A DNA stretch of 64,000 nt from an uncultured Hyphomicrobiales bacterium (GTDB taxonomy: Bacteria; Pseudomonadota; Alphaproteobacteria; Rhizobiales; Beijerinckiaceae). Positions 48,163 through 57,661 of the stretch are shown here, one piece after another (within the stretch, counting starts at the first letter, position 1; each line of letters begins with the position of its first letter). A program made the translations under genes and the position numbers. The notes under the pieces are model-generated. The model was not told the DNA's origin, made no database searches, and worked only from the letters and a program-made list of their open reading frames with translations. The DNA is taken from assembly GCA_903825465.1 (NCBI GenBank), contig CAIKAR010000112.1, positions 1 through 64,000 on the forward strand, given 5' to 3'.

Positions 48163-49005
48163 ATGACAAAATCGTCCGACATCCGCCTCGACGGACGCGT
48201 CGCCATCGTCACCGGCGCCGCCGCCGGCCTCGGCCGCGCCATGGCGCAGGCGTTGACGCGCGCGGGCGCCCACGTCGTCTTCGCCGATCTGGATGTCGGC
48301 AAGGCGGGCCAGGCGGTCGCCGAATGCGCGTTCAAGCCGGGCTGCGGGCGCGCGCTGGCCATGACCTGCGACATCACGAGCAAATCCGACTGCGAGAGGA
48401 CGGTGGCGGAAACCACGCGGCTCTTCGGCGGCCTGCATATTCTCGTCAACAACGCCGGCAAGGGTCCGGCGCATCTCGAGGAACAACCCGCCTACACAAG
48501 CATGAAATTCTGGGAAACCGACCGGGACCGCTGGGCGAAGGTGATCGAGACCAACGTGGTCGGCACCTACTACATGGCGCACGCCGCCGCGCCGCATCTG
48601 ATCCGCGCGGGCTGGGGCCGGATCGTCAACGTGACGACGAGCCTGTCAACCATGCAGCGCAAACAGAACTCGCCTTACGGCGTCAGCAAGACGGCCATCG
48701 AGGCGGAAACGCTGATCTGGGCGCAAGACCTCGAAGGCACCGGCGTCGCCTGCCATTCGCTCGTCCCCGGCGGCGCGGCCAACACCGCGTTTGTCTCCGC
48801 GCTCGGCCGGAAAAACGCCGAGGCGTCGGGGCAAACACTGCTTGAACCCGAGGTGATGATCGCGCCGATCCTCTGGCTCGCCTCCACCCTGTCCGACGGG
48901 CTCAACGGCGGGCGCTACGTCGGCAAGTTCTGGTTGCCCGACATGACGATCGAGGAAGGCGCCGCCGCCGCGCTGGAGCCGCCGGTGCTGCGAACGCCGG
49001 CCTAA
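48163..49005 (+). CDS. Short-chain dehydrogenase/reductase
   Basis: 280 residues, classical SDR: cofactor motif TGAAAGLG (17-24), NNAG (96-99), and catalytic YGVSK (Tyr172, Lys176) with Ser near 160. Asp42-type residue after the second strand (FADLD) favours NAD(H). Starts 10 nt after the hydratase metal subunit on the same strand, so it is probably part of that operon and may act on an alcohol or aldehyde linked to the nitrile. It ends with a 4-nt convergent overlap with pgeF. Confidence 0.9.
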   Translation: MTKSSDIRLDGRVAIVTGAAAGLGRAMAQALTRAGAHVVFADLDVGKAGQAVAECAFKPGCGRALAMTCDITSKSDCERTVAETTRLFGGLHILVNNAGKGPAHLEEQPAYTSMKFWETDRDRWAKVIETNVVGTYYMAHAAAPHLIRAGWGRIVNVTTSLSTMQRKQNSPYGVSKTAIEAETLIWAQDLEGTGVACHSLVPGGAANTAFVSALGRKNAEASGQTLLEPEVMIAPILWLASTLSDGLNGGRYVGKFWLPDMTIEEGAAAALEPPVLRTPA

Positions 49006-49796
49006 ACCAACGCGATCGCGGAAATCAAACGCCCGTAGTCCGCCTCGCCGCGGTGCGTCGAGCGGCGATAGGAGTAGAAGCGGTCGCCGTTGGCGTAGGT
49101 GTCGAAGCCAAGCGATTTGAACCGCCCGACGCCGGCGCCTGTCGCGCGCATGGCGATATAGCCGGGCAGGTCGAACAACGCGTGGCCGTCGCGCGGCGAC
49201 TCCTGGAAGAAGCGCCCGTTCGCGGGATCGGCCGCGACGAAGCGCGCGAAAAATTCCGGGCCGACCTCGTAAGAGGCCTGGCCGATGGTGGGACCGAGAA
49301 CAGCGGACACATTCGCGCGCGACGCGCCGATGCTTTCCATCGCGTCGAGGGTCGCTTCGACAACGCCGGTGAACGCTCCCTTCCAGCCGGCGTGGCACGC
49401 GCCAACGACGCCGGCGGCGGCATCGGCGAACAGGATCATGCCGCAATCCGCGCCCGTCACGCCGATGGCGAGACCGCGCGTTTTGGTCGCGAGCCCGTCG
49501 ACGCGCGGGCGCAGCGCCGGCGGAAACGGCTCGTCCACCACCGCGACGGCGTTGGAATGGATTTGATAGGGCACAAGCAAATGCGACGAGCGCACGCCCA
49601 GCGTCGCCGCCATGCGGCGGCGGTTTTCGGCGACGTCGTCGGGGTCGTCGTTCGAGCCGACGCCGCCGTTGAGCGAGCCGTAAAGGCCGCTCGACACCCC
49701 GCCGTCGCGGGTGAAGAACGCGTGCGCCACGCCCGGCGCGTCAAGCAGGCTCGAGCGCAGCGCCGGCGTTTGGTCCATGGGCGGATGGGCGTTCAC
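49002..49796 (-). CDS. pgeF: Polyphenol oxidase/purine nucleoside phosphorylase family protein (YfiH/PgeF)
   Basis: 264 residues from a GTG at 49796 that overlaps the upstream stop (an ATG 18 nt later is the alternative). Family hallmarks: AFFTRDGGVSSGLYGSLN, VTGADCGMILF with metal-ligand Cys, GACHAGWKGAFTGV and LGPTIGQASYEVG. Members act on purine nucleosides and remove mis-incorporated L-Ser from cell-wall precursors in E. coli. Third gene of an lgt-midA-pgeF operon often seen in this order. Confidence 0.93.
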   Translation of the reverse strand: MNAHPPMDQTPALRSSLLDAPGVAHAFFTRDGGVSSGLYGSLNGGVGSNDDPDDVAENRRRMAATLGVRSSHLLVPYQIHSNAVAVVDEPFPPALRPRVDGLATKTRGLAIGVTGADCGMILFADAAAGVVGACHAGWKGAFTGVVEATLDAMESIGASRANVSAVLGPTIGQASYEVGPEFFARFVAADPANGRFFQESPRDGHALFDLPGYIAMRATGAGVGRFKSLGFDTYANGDRFYSYRRSTHRGEADYGRLISAIALV

Positions 49797-50905
49797 GGCG
49801 AGGCCAGGTTTTCGGAAAAGCCGATGGGTTCGGGGCCGCCATCCTGCGTCACCGCGAGGGCTTTGAAAAGCCCTCCCATGCCAACCTTGTCGAGGCGACC
49901 GCCCGCGGTCAGCCGCGTCAACTCCGACATGATTCGCCGCGCGGCCGCGGCGTCGGCGCCCGCCGCGAGTTTTCGCGCCCGTTCGCCCGCGCCGAGCCGG
50001 TTCAAAAACAACCCCTGCGTCACCGGGCCCCGCGTCGAAGCGCCCGCCCGCGCGGCGGCGCGGGCGAGCGCTTCGAAATCGACATGCGTCGTCAGGTCCG
50101 CCTCGCCCGGCTCGGCGAGCGCGTCGACGAATTCATGGCGCCGCATCGCCTGCAACGTGTCGCCAACGCCGGATTTGACGTGGCCGTAATCGATCGCGAG
50201 CACGGCGCCGCCGCGCTTGGCGACGCGCTTCGCGAGTGTGAACATGACGCGCTCCGCGACGAGGTTGCGTTCGAGAATGGCGCCATCGGGCGCGTTCGCC
50301 TCGATCGATTCCTCGATTGATTCATGAACGCGCGGCGCCGCGCCGAAGCCGAGTTCGCCGCGTCCGTCCAGGCCAATCACGCGCTCGCGCCAGCCTTCGG
50401 TGGTTTTGACATATTGGCGCGCCGGCAGCGCGTCGAAGAACTCGTTGGCGAGCGCGATCATGGGGCCGCCCGGAATATCCTCGACGCCGCCGAACCACGC
50501 CACCGGCGGCGCGACGCCGGCGAGAGCCGTCTTTTGCGCCGCGCGCAACGTCGGCGAGGTCTCGACGAGCGCCACTTCGACCGCCGCGAGAAACGCCGGA
50601 ACAACGCGCGCCGCCCGCAGCGCGTCGCGCATCAACGTGCCCCGGCCAGGGCCGAGTTCGACCAGTTGGACGCGGCCAGGCGCGCCCATTCGCGCCCAAT
50701 AATCGACGCACCAGAGGCCAAGAAGCTCGCCGAATATCTGGCTGACTTCGGGCGCGGTGATGAAATCGCCGGACGCGCCGAAGGGGTCGCGCGTCATGTA
50801 ATAGCCGAGCGTCGGATGGCCGAGCGCGATTTCCATGTAGCGTTCGACGCTGATCGGGCCGCTCGAACCGATCAGATCGCGGATGTGGTCGCCGCAGGCG
50901 GTCAT
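49793..50905 (-). CDS. Class I SAM-dependent methyltransferase, MidA/NDUFAF7 (COG1565) family
   Basis: 370 residues from the ATG at 50905 inside the lgt stop. Motifs: GPISVERYMEIALGHPTLGYYM near the N-terminus, GDFITAPEVSQIFGELLG, SAM-binding VQLVELGPGRGTLM and NEFFDALPARQY. The mitochondrial homologue methylates an Arg in complex I; the bacterial target is not established. Overlaps lgt and pgeF by 4 nt each. Sequence upstream to 51523 in this frame is the lgt gene read in another frame. Confidence 0.93.
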   Translation of the reverse strand: MTACGDHIRDLIGSSGPISVERYMEIALGHPTLGYYMTRDPFGASGDFITAPEVSQIFGELLGLWCVDYWARMGAPGRVQLVELGPGRGTLMRDALRAARVVPAFLAAVEVALVETSPTLRAAQKTALAGVAPPVAWFGGVEDIPGGPMIALANEFFDALPARQYVKTTEGWRERVIGLDGRGELGFGAAPRVHESIEESIEANAPDGAILERNLVAERVMFTLAKRVAKRGGAVLAIDYGHVKSGVGDTLQAMRRHEFVDALAEPGEADLTTHVDFEALARAAARAGASTRGPVTQGLFLNRLGAGERARKLAAGADAAAARRIMSELTRLTAGGRLDKVGMGGLFKALAVTQDGGPEPIGFSENLASP

Positions 50906-51726
50906 GGCGCGGCGGTCGGCGCTTTGGCCTTGCGCGTCGCCAGCAGCGCGGCGCCGACCAACGCCAACGGCGCCGACAACAACATGCCCATCGTGGCGTC
51001 GCCGAACAGGAACCCCAGTTGCGGGTCCGGCTCGCGGTAAAATTCGCAGAACACCCGCGCCGCCGCGTACCCGATGGCGAAAATCCCGGAGATGGTTCCC
51101 GGCCGGCGAAAAGCGCCCGATCTGCCGGCCACGAACAGGATGAGAAACAAAACGACGCCCTCGAGCCCCGCTTCGTAAAGCTGGCTTGGATGCCGCGGCA
51201 AAGGCCCCGCGCCGGGGAAGATCATCGCCCAGGGAACATTGGTCGGCCGTCCCCACAATTCCGGCTTGATGAAATTGGCGAAGCGCCCCAGCAACAGCCC
51301 AATGGGCGCCACCGAGCAGCAGATGTCGGCGACCGGCATGACGGGCAGCGCGTTCTTCCGCGCGAAAAGCCATACGCCCAGCGCCGCCCCCGCGAGCCCG
51401 CCATGAAACGACATGCCGCCGTTCCAAACCATGACGATCTCTTGCGGACGCGCGGCGAAAAACAACGGGTTGTAAAACACCACATAGGCGAGCCTGCCGC
51501 CGAGCACGACGCCGAGCGCGCAATAAACCAGCAGATCGTCGAGGCTGTCGGCGCCCGGGCGCGCCACGGCCCCCCAGAGCTTATCCCACCCGACCAGTTT
51601 GCGCGCGTAAAACCATCCGGCGATCAACCCCGCGATATAGGCCAACGCGTACCACCGGAGCGGCAAAGGGCCAATCCACAGCGCCACGGGATCGATAGTT
51701 GGATAGGGAATCGCAAGGGGAGGCAT
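50902..51726 (-). CDS. lgt: Prolipoprotein diacylglyceryl transferase
   Basis: 274 residues with about seven membrane segments. Family motifs: NGGMSFHGGLAGAALGVWLF (catalytic His region), GRFANFIKPELWGRPT (Lgt signature with the essential Arg) and RHPSQLYEA. It attaches diacylglycerol to the lipobox Cys of prolipoproteins in the inner membrane. First gene of lgt-midA-pgeF; ATG at 51726. Confidence 0.96.
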   Translation of the reverse strand: MPPLAIPYPTIDPVALWIGPLPLRWYALAYIAGLIAGWFYARKLVGWDKLWGAVARPGADSLDDLLVYCALGVVLGGRLAYVVFYNPLFFAARPQEIVMVWNGGMSFHGGLAGAALGVWLFARKNALPVMPVADICCSVAPIGLLLGRFANFIKPELWGRPTNVPWAMIFPGAGPLPRHPSQLYEAGLEGVVLFLILFVAGRSGAFRRPGTISGIFAIGYAAARVFCEFYREPDPQLGFLFGDATMGMLLSAPLALVGAALLATRKAKAPTAAP

Positions 51727-51775
51727 CGCGCCGCCTCATGGCGCGGCCAAGGGCCGGGGTCAAGGAGGGGCGGCC

Positions 51776-52792
51776 TCACCGGCCCCGCAGCAACTCGTCG
51801 AACAGCTTGCTCCACTTCCGGTCGTCCTGCGGGCCAAACAGCGTCGGCACGAGTGTCCTGCCCTTGAGCGGGACCAGCGCGTCCGGGGGATTCGTCGCCA
51901 CGTCGGCCCGCACCGGCATGCGGCCGAATTCGGCGGAGCGCGCCTGCGCCTCGCGGCCAACGGCGAAATTGGCCGCGAGCAGCGCCGCGTTGGGGTGCGG
52001 CGCGTTGACGCTGATTCCCACCTGGGCGACATGCGCCGACACCGGATCGAGCGCGAACACGTCGGTCGGGGCGCCCGACATTTTCACCGCGTAGGTGAGG
52101 TTGACGAAGTTGTTGAGCGTCAAGGCGTATTCGCCGGCGCCGACCTGCCGCGCCAGCGCGAGATGGCCGTCCGTGATCACTGGTTCGAGGTTTCGCACAA
52201 GGTCGCCGACGATTTTGCGCGCCTTCGCCTCGCCGTAGAACTGAAATATTCCAGCCAGCCATTGCGTGTCGGTGCCATCGATGGCGACGCGGCCCTTCCA
52301 CTTCGTTTTGGCGGCGAAATCCTCGAAGGATGTCGGCAATTCCGATTTGTCGACGAGCTTCGTGTTGTAGGAGGGCGCGTTGTAGTTGATGGAATGACCA
52401 TACCAGCGCCGGTCGGCCGAAATCGCGATGGGAAGCAGGTTCTTCGCCTCGGGAAGATCGTATTGCGCCAGCAGTTGCGGCGGGTTCTGGCTGACGGAGG
52501 TCGTGACCACGACGTCCCAGCTCTTTTGCGCCGCGCGCCCCTCTATGGCGATGCGCGAGTTAATCGCGACATCCGAGCCACGCACGAACTGGACCTTGAC
52601 GCCGGTGGCGTCCTCGAAAATTTTCCAGACCGGCAACGCCTCGCCCTCGTTGACCGAGGAATAGACGACGACCGAGCCCTCGGCCTTGGCCGCGGCAAGC
52701 TTGTCGGGGATCATCCAGTCGAAAGTCTGCGCGAAGACGGGAAAAGGCGTCGTCAGCGACAGGGCGACAAGGCCGGCGCGCGCGAAAACCAT
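51776..52792 (-). CDS. Iron-type ABC solute-binding protein (family 1), orphan
   Basis: 338 residues from the ATG at 52792 (GGGAGG upstream): signal peptide to about residue 21 (FPVFAQ), then SVVVYSSVNEGEALPVWKIFEDATGVKVQFVRG as in FbpA/Fut-type proteins. Related to the pair at 44.7-46.8 kb. No permease or ATPase genes are adjacent; lgt follows on the same strand after 49 bp, but functional linkage is unlikely. Confidence 0.88.
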   Translation of the reverse strand: MVFARAGLVALSLTTPFPVFAQTFDWMIPDKLAAAKAEGSVVVYSSVNEGEALPVWKIFEDATGVKVQFVRGSDVAINSRIAIEGRAAQKSWDVVVTTSVSQNPPQLLAQYDLPEAKNLLPIAISADRRWYGHSINYNAPSYNTKLVDKSELPTSFEDFAAKTKWKGRVAIDGTDTQWLAGIFQFYGEAKARKIVGDLVRNLEPVITDGHLALARQVGAGEYALTLNNFVNLTYAVKMSGAPTDVFALDPVSAHVAQVGISVNAPHPNAALLAANFAVGREAQARSAEFGRMPVRADVATNPPDALVPLKGRTLVPTLFGPQDDRKWSKLFDELLRGR

Positions 52793-52940
52793 TGTGCCTC
52801 CCAAATGCGCCTCCCGCGGATTGTTGGCCGAGCCTAGCGCCGGAGCGGCCACGGAGCAATGCGCGGGCGCGTCGCTGGACCGCATGGGCGGCGGCGGCTA
52901 CAGAAGCGGCGAATCGCCATCCATCGCCGCGGAAACGCCC

Positions 52941-53507
52941 ATGTCCACCGCCCGCCGCCTGCTCGCCATTCCCGGCTCGATCCGACGCGCGTCGGTGTCG
53001 AAGGCCATCCTGCGCACGCTCGCCGAAAAAGCGCCCGCGCATGTCGCGATCGAGATCTTCGAGCTGGACGACATCCCGGTCTATAATCAGGACTTCGACC
53101 GCGACCCGCCCGCGCCCGTCAAGTTGTTGCGGGAAAAAATAACCGCCGCCGACGGGCTGATCGCGCTGTCGCCGGAATACAACCACGGCATGTCCGGCGT
53201 CATCAAAAACGCCGTCGACTGGGTGTCGCGGCCGGGCTACGCGTCCATTCTCGTGGACAAGCCGGTCGCGGTTTTCACCACCTCCGAAAGTCCGCTCGGC
53301 GGCGCGCGCGCGCAGGGCGACCTTCACAAGATGTTTAAATCCACCCTTTCGCGCCTCGCGCTCGGCCGCGAAGTGTCGTTCGGCGGCACGGCGAAGTCGA
53401 TCGTCGACGGCAAGCTCGTCGACGAAGCGCAACTCAAACGCGCCTGGGCGCTGATCGAGTCGTTGCTCGAGGAAATCGAGCTTATGCGCGCCAAAGCCAG
53501 CCTGTAG
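52941..53507 (+). CDS. NAD(P)H-dependent FMN reductase
   Basis: 188 residues of the flavodoxin-like FMN_red family: AIPGSIRRASVSKAIL (phosphate-binding loop, residues 9-22), LSPEYNHGMSGVIKNAVDWVSR and the conserved KPVAVFTTSESPLGGARAQ. Relatives reduce quinones, chromate or azo compounds and supply FMNH2. Start ATG at 52941 with only a weak ribosome site. It faces the next gene tail to tail. Confidence 0.9.
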   Translation: MSTARRLLAIPGSIRRASVSKAILRTLAEKAPAHVAIEIFELDDIPVYNQDFDRDPPAPVKLLREKITAADGLIALSPEYNHGMSGVIKNAVDWVSRPGYASILVDKPVAVFTTSESPLGGARAQGDLHKMFKSTLSRLALGREVSFGGTAKSIVDGKLVDEAQLKRAWALIESLLEEIELMRAKASL

Positions 53508-53524
53508 GCCGGCGCCCGGCGAAA

Positions 53525-53860
53525 TCAGTTGTCGCCGCCGACCCATTCAGCCGGCGCGGGATCGCCCTCCGCGTGGCGGACGGCGGAACGCGACGTGCGG
53601 TAATCGCCTGTGAAAAAAGGCGTCAACCGAGGTTGAATTTTATTTTTCAACAGGTCGCTCGCCTCGTATTTTTTCATGGCTTCGGCGGTGCTCCACAAGC
53701 TGATGGTCGTCCCGGCGTCCGGATCGTCGAGGTCGCGGGTGAGCCATCGCCCGCACAGGCCTTCGACCGCGCCCGCGTCCTCCATCGCGCTTAAATAGGC
53801 GCGTTCGAAGTCTTCCCAAGTTCCCGCCTTGAGCCGGCCGGATATGACACGCAAAAGCAT
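53525..53860 (-). CDS. Small dimeric alpha/beta-barrel (ABM-like) protein
   Basis: 111 residues with the look of a ferredoxin-like dimeric barrel (antibiotic biosynthesis monooxygenase type): MLLRVISGRLKAG, a helix with DFERAYLSAMEDA, and TTISLWSTAEAMKKYEASD. Members are cofactor-free monooxygenases or heme-degrading enzymes, but many are uncharacterised. ATG at 53860 with GGGAGG upstream. Standing alone between two convergent or divergent genes. Confidence 0.7.
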   Translation of the reverse strand: MLLRVISGRLKAGTWEDFERAYLSAMEDAGAVEGLCGRWLTRDLDDPDAGTTISLWSTAEAMKKYEASDLLKNKIQPRLTPFFTGDYRTSRSAVRHAEGDPAPAEWVGGDN

Positions 53861-54003
53861 GACTGCCCTCCCTTTTCATCCGCCGTGCGCGACGGATCTG
53901 TTTCCAACATCGGGATCGCCGACAGGTTCCAACGGGCGGTGAAAAAATCGCCCGCGCCAGGCGCCGGGAGCGTGGTAGTGTGCGTCGTTCACGGGAGGCG
54001 CGA

Positions 54004-54645
54004 ATGACGACGCAAAGTGAAATGCCGCTGGTGGCCCTCGGCGCCACGCGGCTTCTGCCGCTGGTTACGATCGAGCGCGTCGAAGACGCGGCGCCGCTCG
54101 CCCAAACCCTGGTCGACGCGGGCCTGCCAATGTTCGAAGTCGCCTTGCGCACGCCCGCCGCGCCGCGCGCCATCGCCGAGATCAGGAAGCGCGTGCCAAG
54201 CGCCTCGCCGGTCGCCGGCAATGTGTTGACGCCGCACGATCTCGCGCTCGCCATGCGCGCCGGCGTCACGCTCGCCGTCAGCCCTGTCGCCAACGAATCG
54301 CTGCTCGACGCCGCGGCGGCCAGCGGCATGGCCTTCATTCCGGGCGTCGCGACGCCGTCTGAATTGCTCGCGGTCTCGCGCAAGGGGTTTCACGTCGTCA
54401 AGTTCTTCCCGGCGATGGCTTTCGGTGGGCCGGAAGCGCTGCGCGCCATGCACGCGCCGTTTCCCCATGTGCGCTTCCTGCCGACCGGGGGAACGGGCGA
54501 GGACGATCTTGACCAATGGTTCTCGCTGCCCAACGTCGTCGCGGTCGGCGGCGCGTGGCTCGCGCCCATCGAGGAAATCCGCGCGCGCGACTGGGACAAG
54601 ATCGGCAGGCGCGCCGCCGCCGCCGTGGCGCGCCTGCCCGCCTGA
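54004..54645 (+). CDS. eda: KDPG/KHG aldolase family protein
   Basis: 213 residues from the ATG at 54004 (GGGAGG 6 nt upstream). TIM-barrel motifs: Glu45 and Arg49 in FEVALRTPAA, AGNVLTP, FIPGVATPSE, and Schiff-base Lys133 in VVKFFPA, ending LPTGGTGEDDL. It cleaves 2-keto-3-deoxy-6-phosphogluconate to pyruvate and glyceraldehyde 3-phosphate (Entner-Doudoroff) or a related keto acid. No edd or kdgK is adjacent, so the exact substrate is open. Confidence 0.9.
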   Translation: MTTQSEMPLVALGATRLLPLVTIERVEDAAPLAQTLVDAGLPMFEVALRTPAAPRAIAEIRKRVPSASPVAGNVLTPHDLALAMRAGVTLAVSPVANESLLDAAAASGMAFIPGVATPSELLAVSRKGFHVVKFFPAMAFGGPEALRAMHAPFPHVRFLPTGGTGEDDLDQWFSLPNVVAVGGAWLAPIEEIRARDWDKIGRRAAAAVARLPA

Positions 54646-54660
54646 AGGCGTAGTCGCCGC

Positions 54661-55659
54661 CTACGCCGTGGCGGGCAAGCTCAGGAACGCGCCCATCGCG
54701 TGCCAGACGCGGCGGCGGTTCTTGCCGAGCACGGCGACATGCGCGATGCCGCGCAGCTTGCAGAACCACTTGTCGGGGTTGGGCAGCTTGCCGAAGAATT
54801 CAAGCAGTTCCGCGTCCGTCGCGTTGCCGTCGGTTTCGGCGCGGTGCATCATCACCGGGCACATGATCTTCGTCGGATCGACCATCGGCATGTGGATCGC
54901 CATGTCGATGTAGGTGCCGTTCGGCACCTGATCGCCGTATTGCAGTTCGTAGGCCGCCAGCGCGTCGGGCACGGGCGCCTCGAAGGTGGAGGGATCGTCG
55001 CGCGTGAAGATGCCGCGGAAGGTCGCGAGCGTCGCCGTGCGGGTGGGCTTGGCCTGATAGCTGGCGACATCCGCGCGGCGGCGCATGATTTCCGGCGCGC
55101 CCTCGCCCGTCCAGGTGAAGGCGTCGAGGATCAGCTTCGACACGCGGTCGGGATGCTTGTTGGCGAACACGCCGGCGCGAATGGCGCCCGACGACTGGCC
55201 CTTGAGGTAAAAAGACTTCTGGCCGGTCACCTGCTCGACGACGGGAAAGGCCGCCTCCAGATTGCCGACGCCCGCCATGATGTCGGAATTGTTGCCGGTG
55301 CCGCGGGTGGAGCGGCCGTAGTTCTCGTAATCCATCGTCCACACGTCGAAGCCGCGGCGCGCGAACTCGTCCATGAACGAATATTCGGGCAGGCCAGGGA
55401 CATCCAGGTCGAAGCCGCCGCGGCCCGAAAACGACGAGCCATGCGAGAGAAACAGCACAGGCTTGTTGTCGGGCCCGTCGCCGACAACGCGCTTGCGATA
55501 GAGATAGAGCTTCACATCGCCCTGCTGCGCCCAATGATCCTCGGCGACGATTCGAGCTTTGGCGTCGTCCGCGCGGGCTGGCAAGACGCCCGCGGCGAGC
55601 GCGGCGCCGGCGGTCGCGAAAGCGCGCCTGTTGACGCCCGGACTTTTAATGACGGCCAT
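54661..55659 (-). CDS. Tat-exported alpha/beta hydrolase
   Basis: 332 residues from the ATG at 55659 (GGGAG upstream). A twin-arginine signal (NRRAFATAGAALAAG, Arg11-12) with cleavage near PARAD precedes an alpha/beta-hydrolase fold: oxyanion region FLSHGSSFSG, nucleophile Ser156 in GQSSGA, and a late His in GIAHVAVLG. It is predicted to hydrolyse an ester or similar bond in the periplasm; substrate unknown. Convergent with eda. Confidence 0.87.
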   Translation of the reverse strand: MAVIKSPGVNRRAFATAGAALAAGVLPARADDAKARIVAEDHWAQQGDVKLYLYRKRVVGDGPDNKPVLFLSHGSSFSGRGGFDLDVPGLPEYSFMDEFARRGFDVWTMDYENYGRSTRGTGNNSDIMAGVGNLEAAFPVVEQVTGQKSFYLKGQSSGAIRAGVFANKHPDRVSKLILDAFTWTGEGAPEIMRRRADVASYQAKPTRTATLATFRGIFTRDDPSTFEAPVPDALAAYELQYGDQVPNGTYIDMAIHMPMVDPTKIMCPVMMHRAETDGNATDAELLEFFGKLPNPDKWFCKLRGIAHVAVLGKNRRRVWHAMGAFLSLPATA

Positions 55660-55747
55660 GCTTCGCTCCCGTGTTTTCGCGGAAGCTTCTATCATCGGCG
55701 AAAATTCTTCGCGAATCGGCTATTCGGCGAATCGGCGGACAGACGGC

Positions 55748-56650
55748 ATGGCTAGCGGCGGAACGGTTGAAATCGTCCACGGCGAGGCGCGCGCGACAAT
55801 CGCGCGGCGCGGCGCGGAGGCGCTGGCGTGGCGCGCCGGCGGCGCCGAGATGCTGTGGTCGCCGGACGCGCGCCACTGGGACGCGACCGCGCCCATCTTG
55901 TTTCCCGTGTGCGGCTGGACGCGCGGCGGCGTCGCCCGCGTCGGCGGACAAACCTATCCGCTTGGCCTTCATGGCTTCGCGCGCTTCGAGGATTTCGAGG
56001 TCGCCACGCGCGGCGAGGACTACGTCCGGATGGTCTTGCGCGACAACGAGGCGACGCGCGCGCGGTTTCCGTTCAGCTTCGAGTTGTCGATACGCTATAG
56101 CGTGGCGGCGTCGAGGCTCGTCGTGCTGGCGCGCGTGACAAACACCGGCGCGGCGATCATGCCCTACGCCCTGGGGCTGCATCCCGGCTTTCGCTGGCCG
56201 CTGTTCGGCGGCGACAAGCGCGATTATTCCATCCGCTTCGACGCGCCGCAGCGGCGCGATGTGCCTGTCATCGCCACCGGCGGGCTTTTTTCGACGCGGC
56301 GGCGGCCCGTGGCCTTCGCCGAAGACGGCTCGTTGCCGCTATCGGACGCGACCTTCGCCAACGAAGCGCTGTGTTTCCTCGACCGGGTCGGCGCGGCGCT
56401 GGAATATCGTGGGCCGGGTGGGAAAGGCCTGCGCGTCGCGACATCGAATTTCCCGCATACGGTTCTGTGGTCGCGGCCGGGCGCGCCTTTTCTGTGCGTC
56501 GAGAGCTGGAGCGGCCACGGCGACCCCGAGGAATTCGTCGGCGAACTCGCCGACAAGCCCTCCATGCGCCTGCTGGCGCCGGGCGAATCCGGCCGCCACC
56601 ACGCGCGTTACGAGCTTTTGGACGCGGCGGGCCGAAGCGTGGAGTCGTGA
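55748..56650 (+). CDS. Aldose 1-epimerase family protein
   Basis: 300 residues. The galactose-mutarotase-like beta sandwich is indicated by PILFPVCGWTRGG, PLGLHGFARFEDF (first catalytic His region), ALGLHPGFRWPLFGG and the late Glu region LCVESWSGHGD. LacX-like members interconvert anomers of hexoses or hexose 6-phosphates. The ATG at 55748 has no clear ribosome site. It stands between the divergent hydrolase and folD. Confidence 0.88.
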   Translation: MASGGTVEIVHGEARATIARRGAEALAWRAGGAEMLWSPDARHWDATAPILFPVCGWTRGGVARVGGQTYPLGLHGFARFEDFEVATRGEDYVRMVLRDNEATRARFPFSFELSIRYSVAASRLVVLARVTNTGAAIMPYALGLHPGFRWPLFGGDKRDYSIRFDAPQRRDVPVIATGGLFSTRRRPVAFAEDGSLPLSDATFANEALCFLDRVGAALEYRGPGGKGLRVATSNFPHTVLWSRPGAPFLCVESWSGHGDPEEFVGELADKPSMRLLAPGESGRHHARYELLDAAGRSVES

Positions 56651-56722
56651 CCGCGACGCGGCGCGCGCTTGTCTCCCCGACGCGCTTCTGGCATGGCTGC
56701 GCTCTTCCAAACGGAGAGCGCC

Positions 56723-57655
56723 GTGAGCGAATTCGAAGCCCTTGGCCTGCGTCCATCGCCGGACGGCGGCGGGTTGATCATCGACGGCAAGCTGGTCTCG
56801 CAGAGCGTGCTCGACGAGACCGCGCGCGGTGCCGCGGCTCTCGGCGTCAAGCCCGGCCTCGCGGTGGTGCTGGTCGGCGAAGACCCCGCCAGCCATGTCT
56901 ATGTCGGCGCCAAGGGCAAGGCCGCGGCGGCCTGCGGCTTTCATTCCGTGCAACACACCTTGCCGGCGAGCGCGACACAGGCGGAGGTGCTCGCGCTGGT
57001 CGACGCCCTCAACCGCGACCCCGCCATTCACGGCATTCTCGTGCAACTGCCGCTGCCCAGGCAGATCGACGCCACAAAAATCATCGAAGCGATCGCGCCA
57101 ACGAAGGATGTCGACGGGTTCCACCCGGTCAACGCCGGGCTGCTGGCGATCGGCGAGACCGCCCGCTCCTTCGTGCCCTGCACGCCGGCGGGATCGATGA
57201 TCCTGCTTGAGCGCGCGGCGAAAGCCTTGGGGCTGGGGCTCGCGGGCCTCGACGCGGTGGTGGTCGGCCGCTCCAACATCGTCGGCAAGCCGATGGCGCA
57301 ACTCTTGTTGGCGCGCGATTGCACCGTCACAATGGCCCACTCCCGCACGCGCGATCTCGCGGCGGTTGTTGGCCGCGCCGATATCGTCGTCGCGGCGGTG
57401 GGCCGGGCGGAAATGATTCGCGGCGAATGGATCAAGCCGGGCGCGCTTGTGATCGACGTTGGCATCAACCGTGTCGCGGGCGAAGGGTTGAACGCGCAGG
57501 GGAAGCCGAAGACCCGCCTTGTCGGCGACATCGAATACGCCGTCGCGCGGAAGCGCGCCGCGGCGATCACGCCCGTGCCGGGCGGCGTCGGCCCGATGAC
57601 CATCGCCATGCTGATGGCCAACACCCTGGCCTCGGCGCGCCGCGCGGCCAAGTGA
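56723..57655 (+). CDS. folD: Bifunctional methylenetetrahydrofolate dehydrogenase/cyclohydrolase
   Basis: 310 residues from a GTG at 56723 with GGAG 7 nt upstream; an ATG at 56693 lacks a site. Catalytic Tyr60 and Lys64 in [10 protein letters not shown], substrate loops VQLPLPRQ and [12 protein letters not shown] site [14 protein letters not shown] and the late DVGINRV and [12 protein letters not shown]. It interconverts 5,10-methylene- and 10-formyl-tetrahydrofolate. The N-terminal extension of about 15 residues before the usual start is slightly long. Confidence 0.95.
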   Translation: MSEFEALGLRPSPDGGGLIIDGKLVSQSVLDETARGAAALGVKPGLAVVLVGEDPASHVYVGAKGKAAAACGFHSVQHTLPASATQAEVLALVDALNRDPAIHGILVQLPLPRQIDATKIIEAIAPTKDVDGFHPVNAGLLAIGETARSFVPCTPAGSMILLERAAKALGLGLAGLDAVVVGRSNIVGKPMAQLLLARDCTVTMAHSRTRDLAAVVGRADIVVAAVGRAEMIRGEWIKPGALVIDVGINRVAGEGLNAQGKPKTRLVGDIEYAVARKRAAAITPVPGGVGPMTIAMLMANTLASARRAAK

Positions 57656-57661
57656 CCGCGG

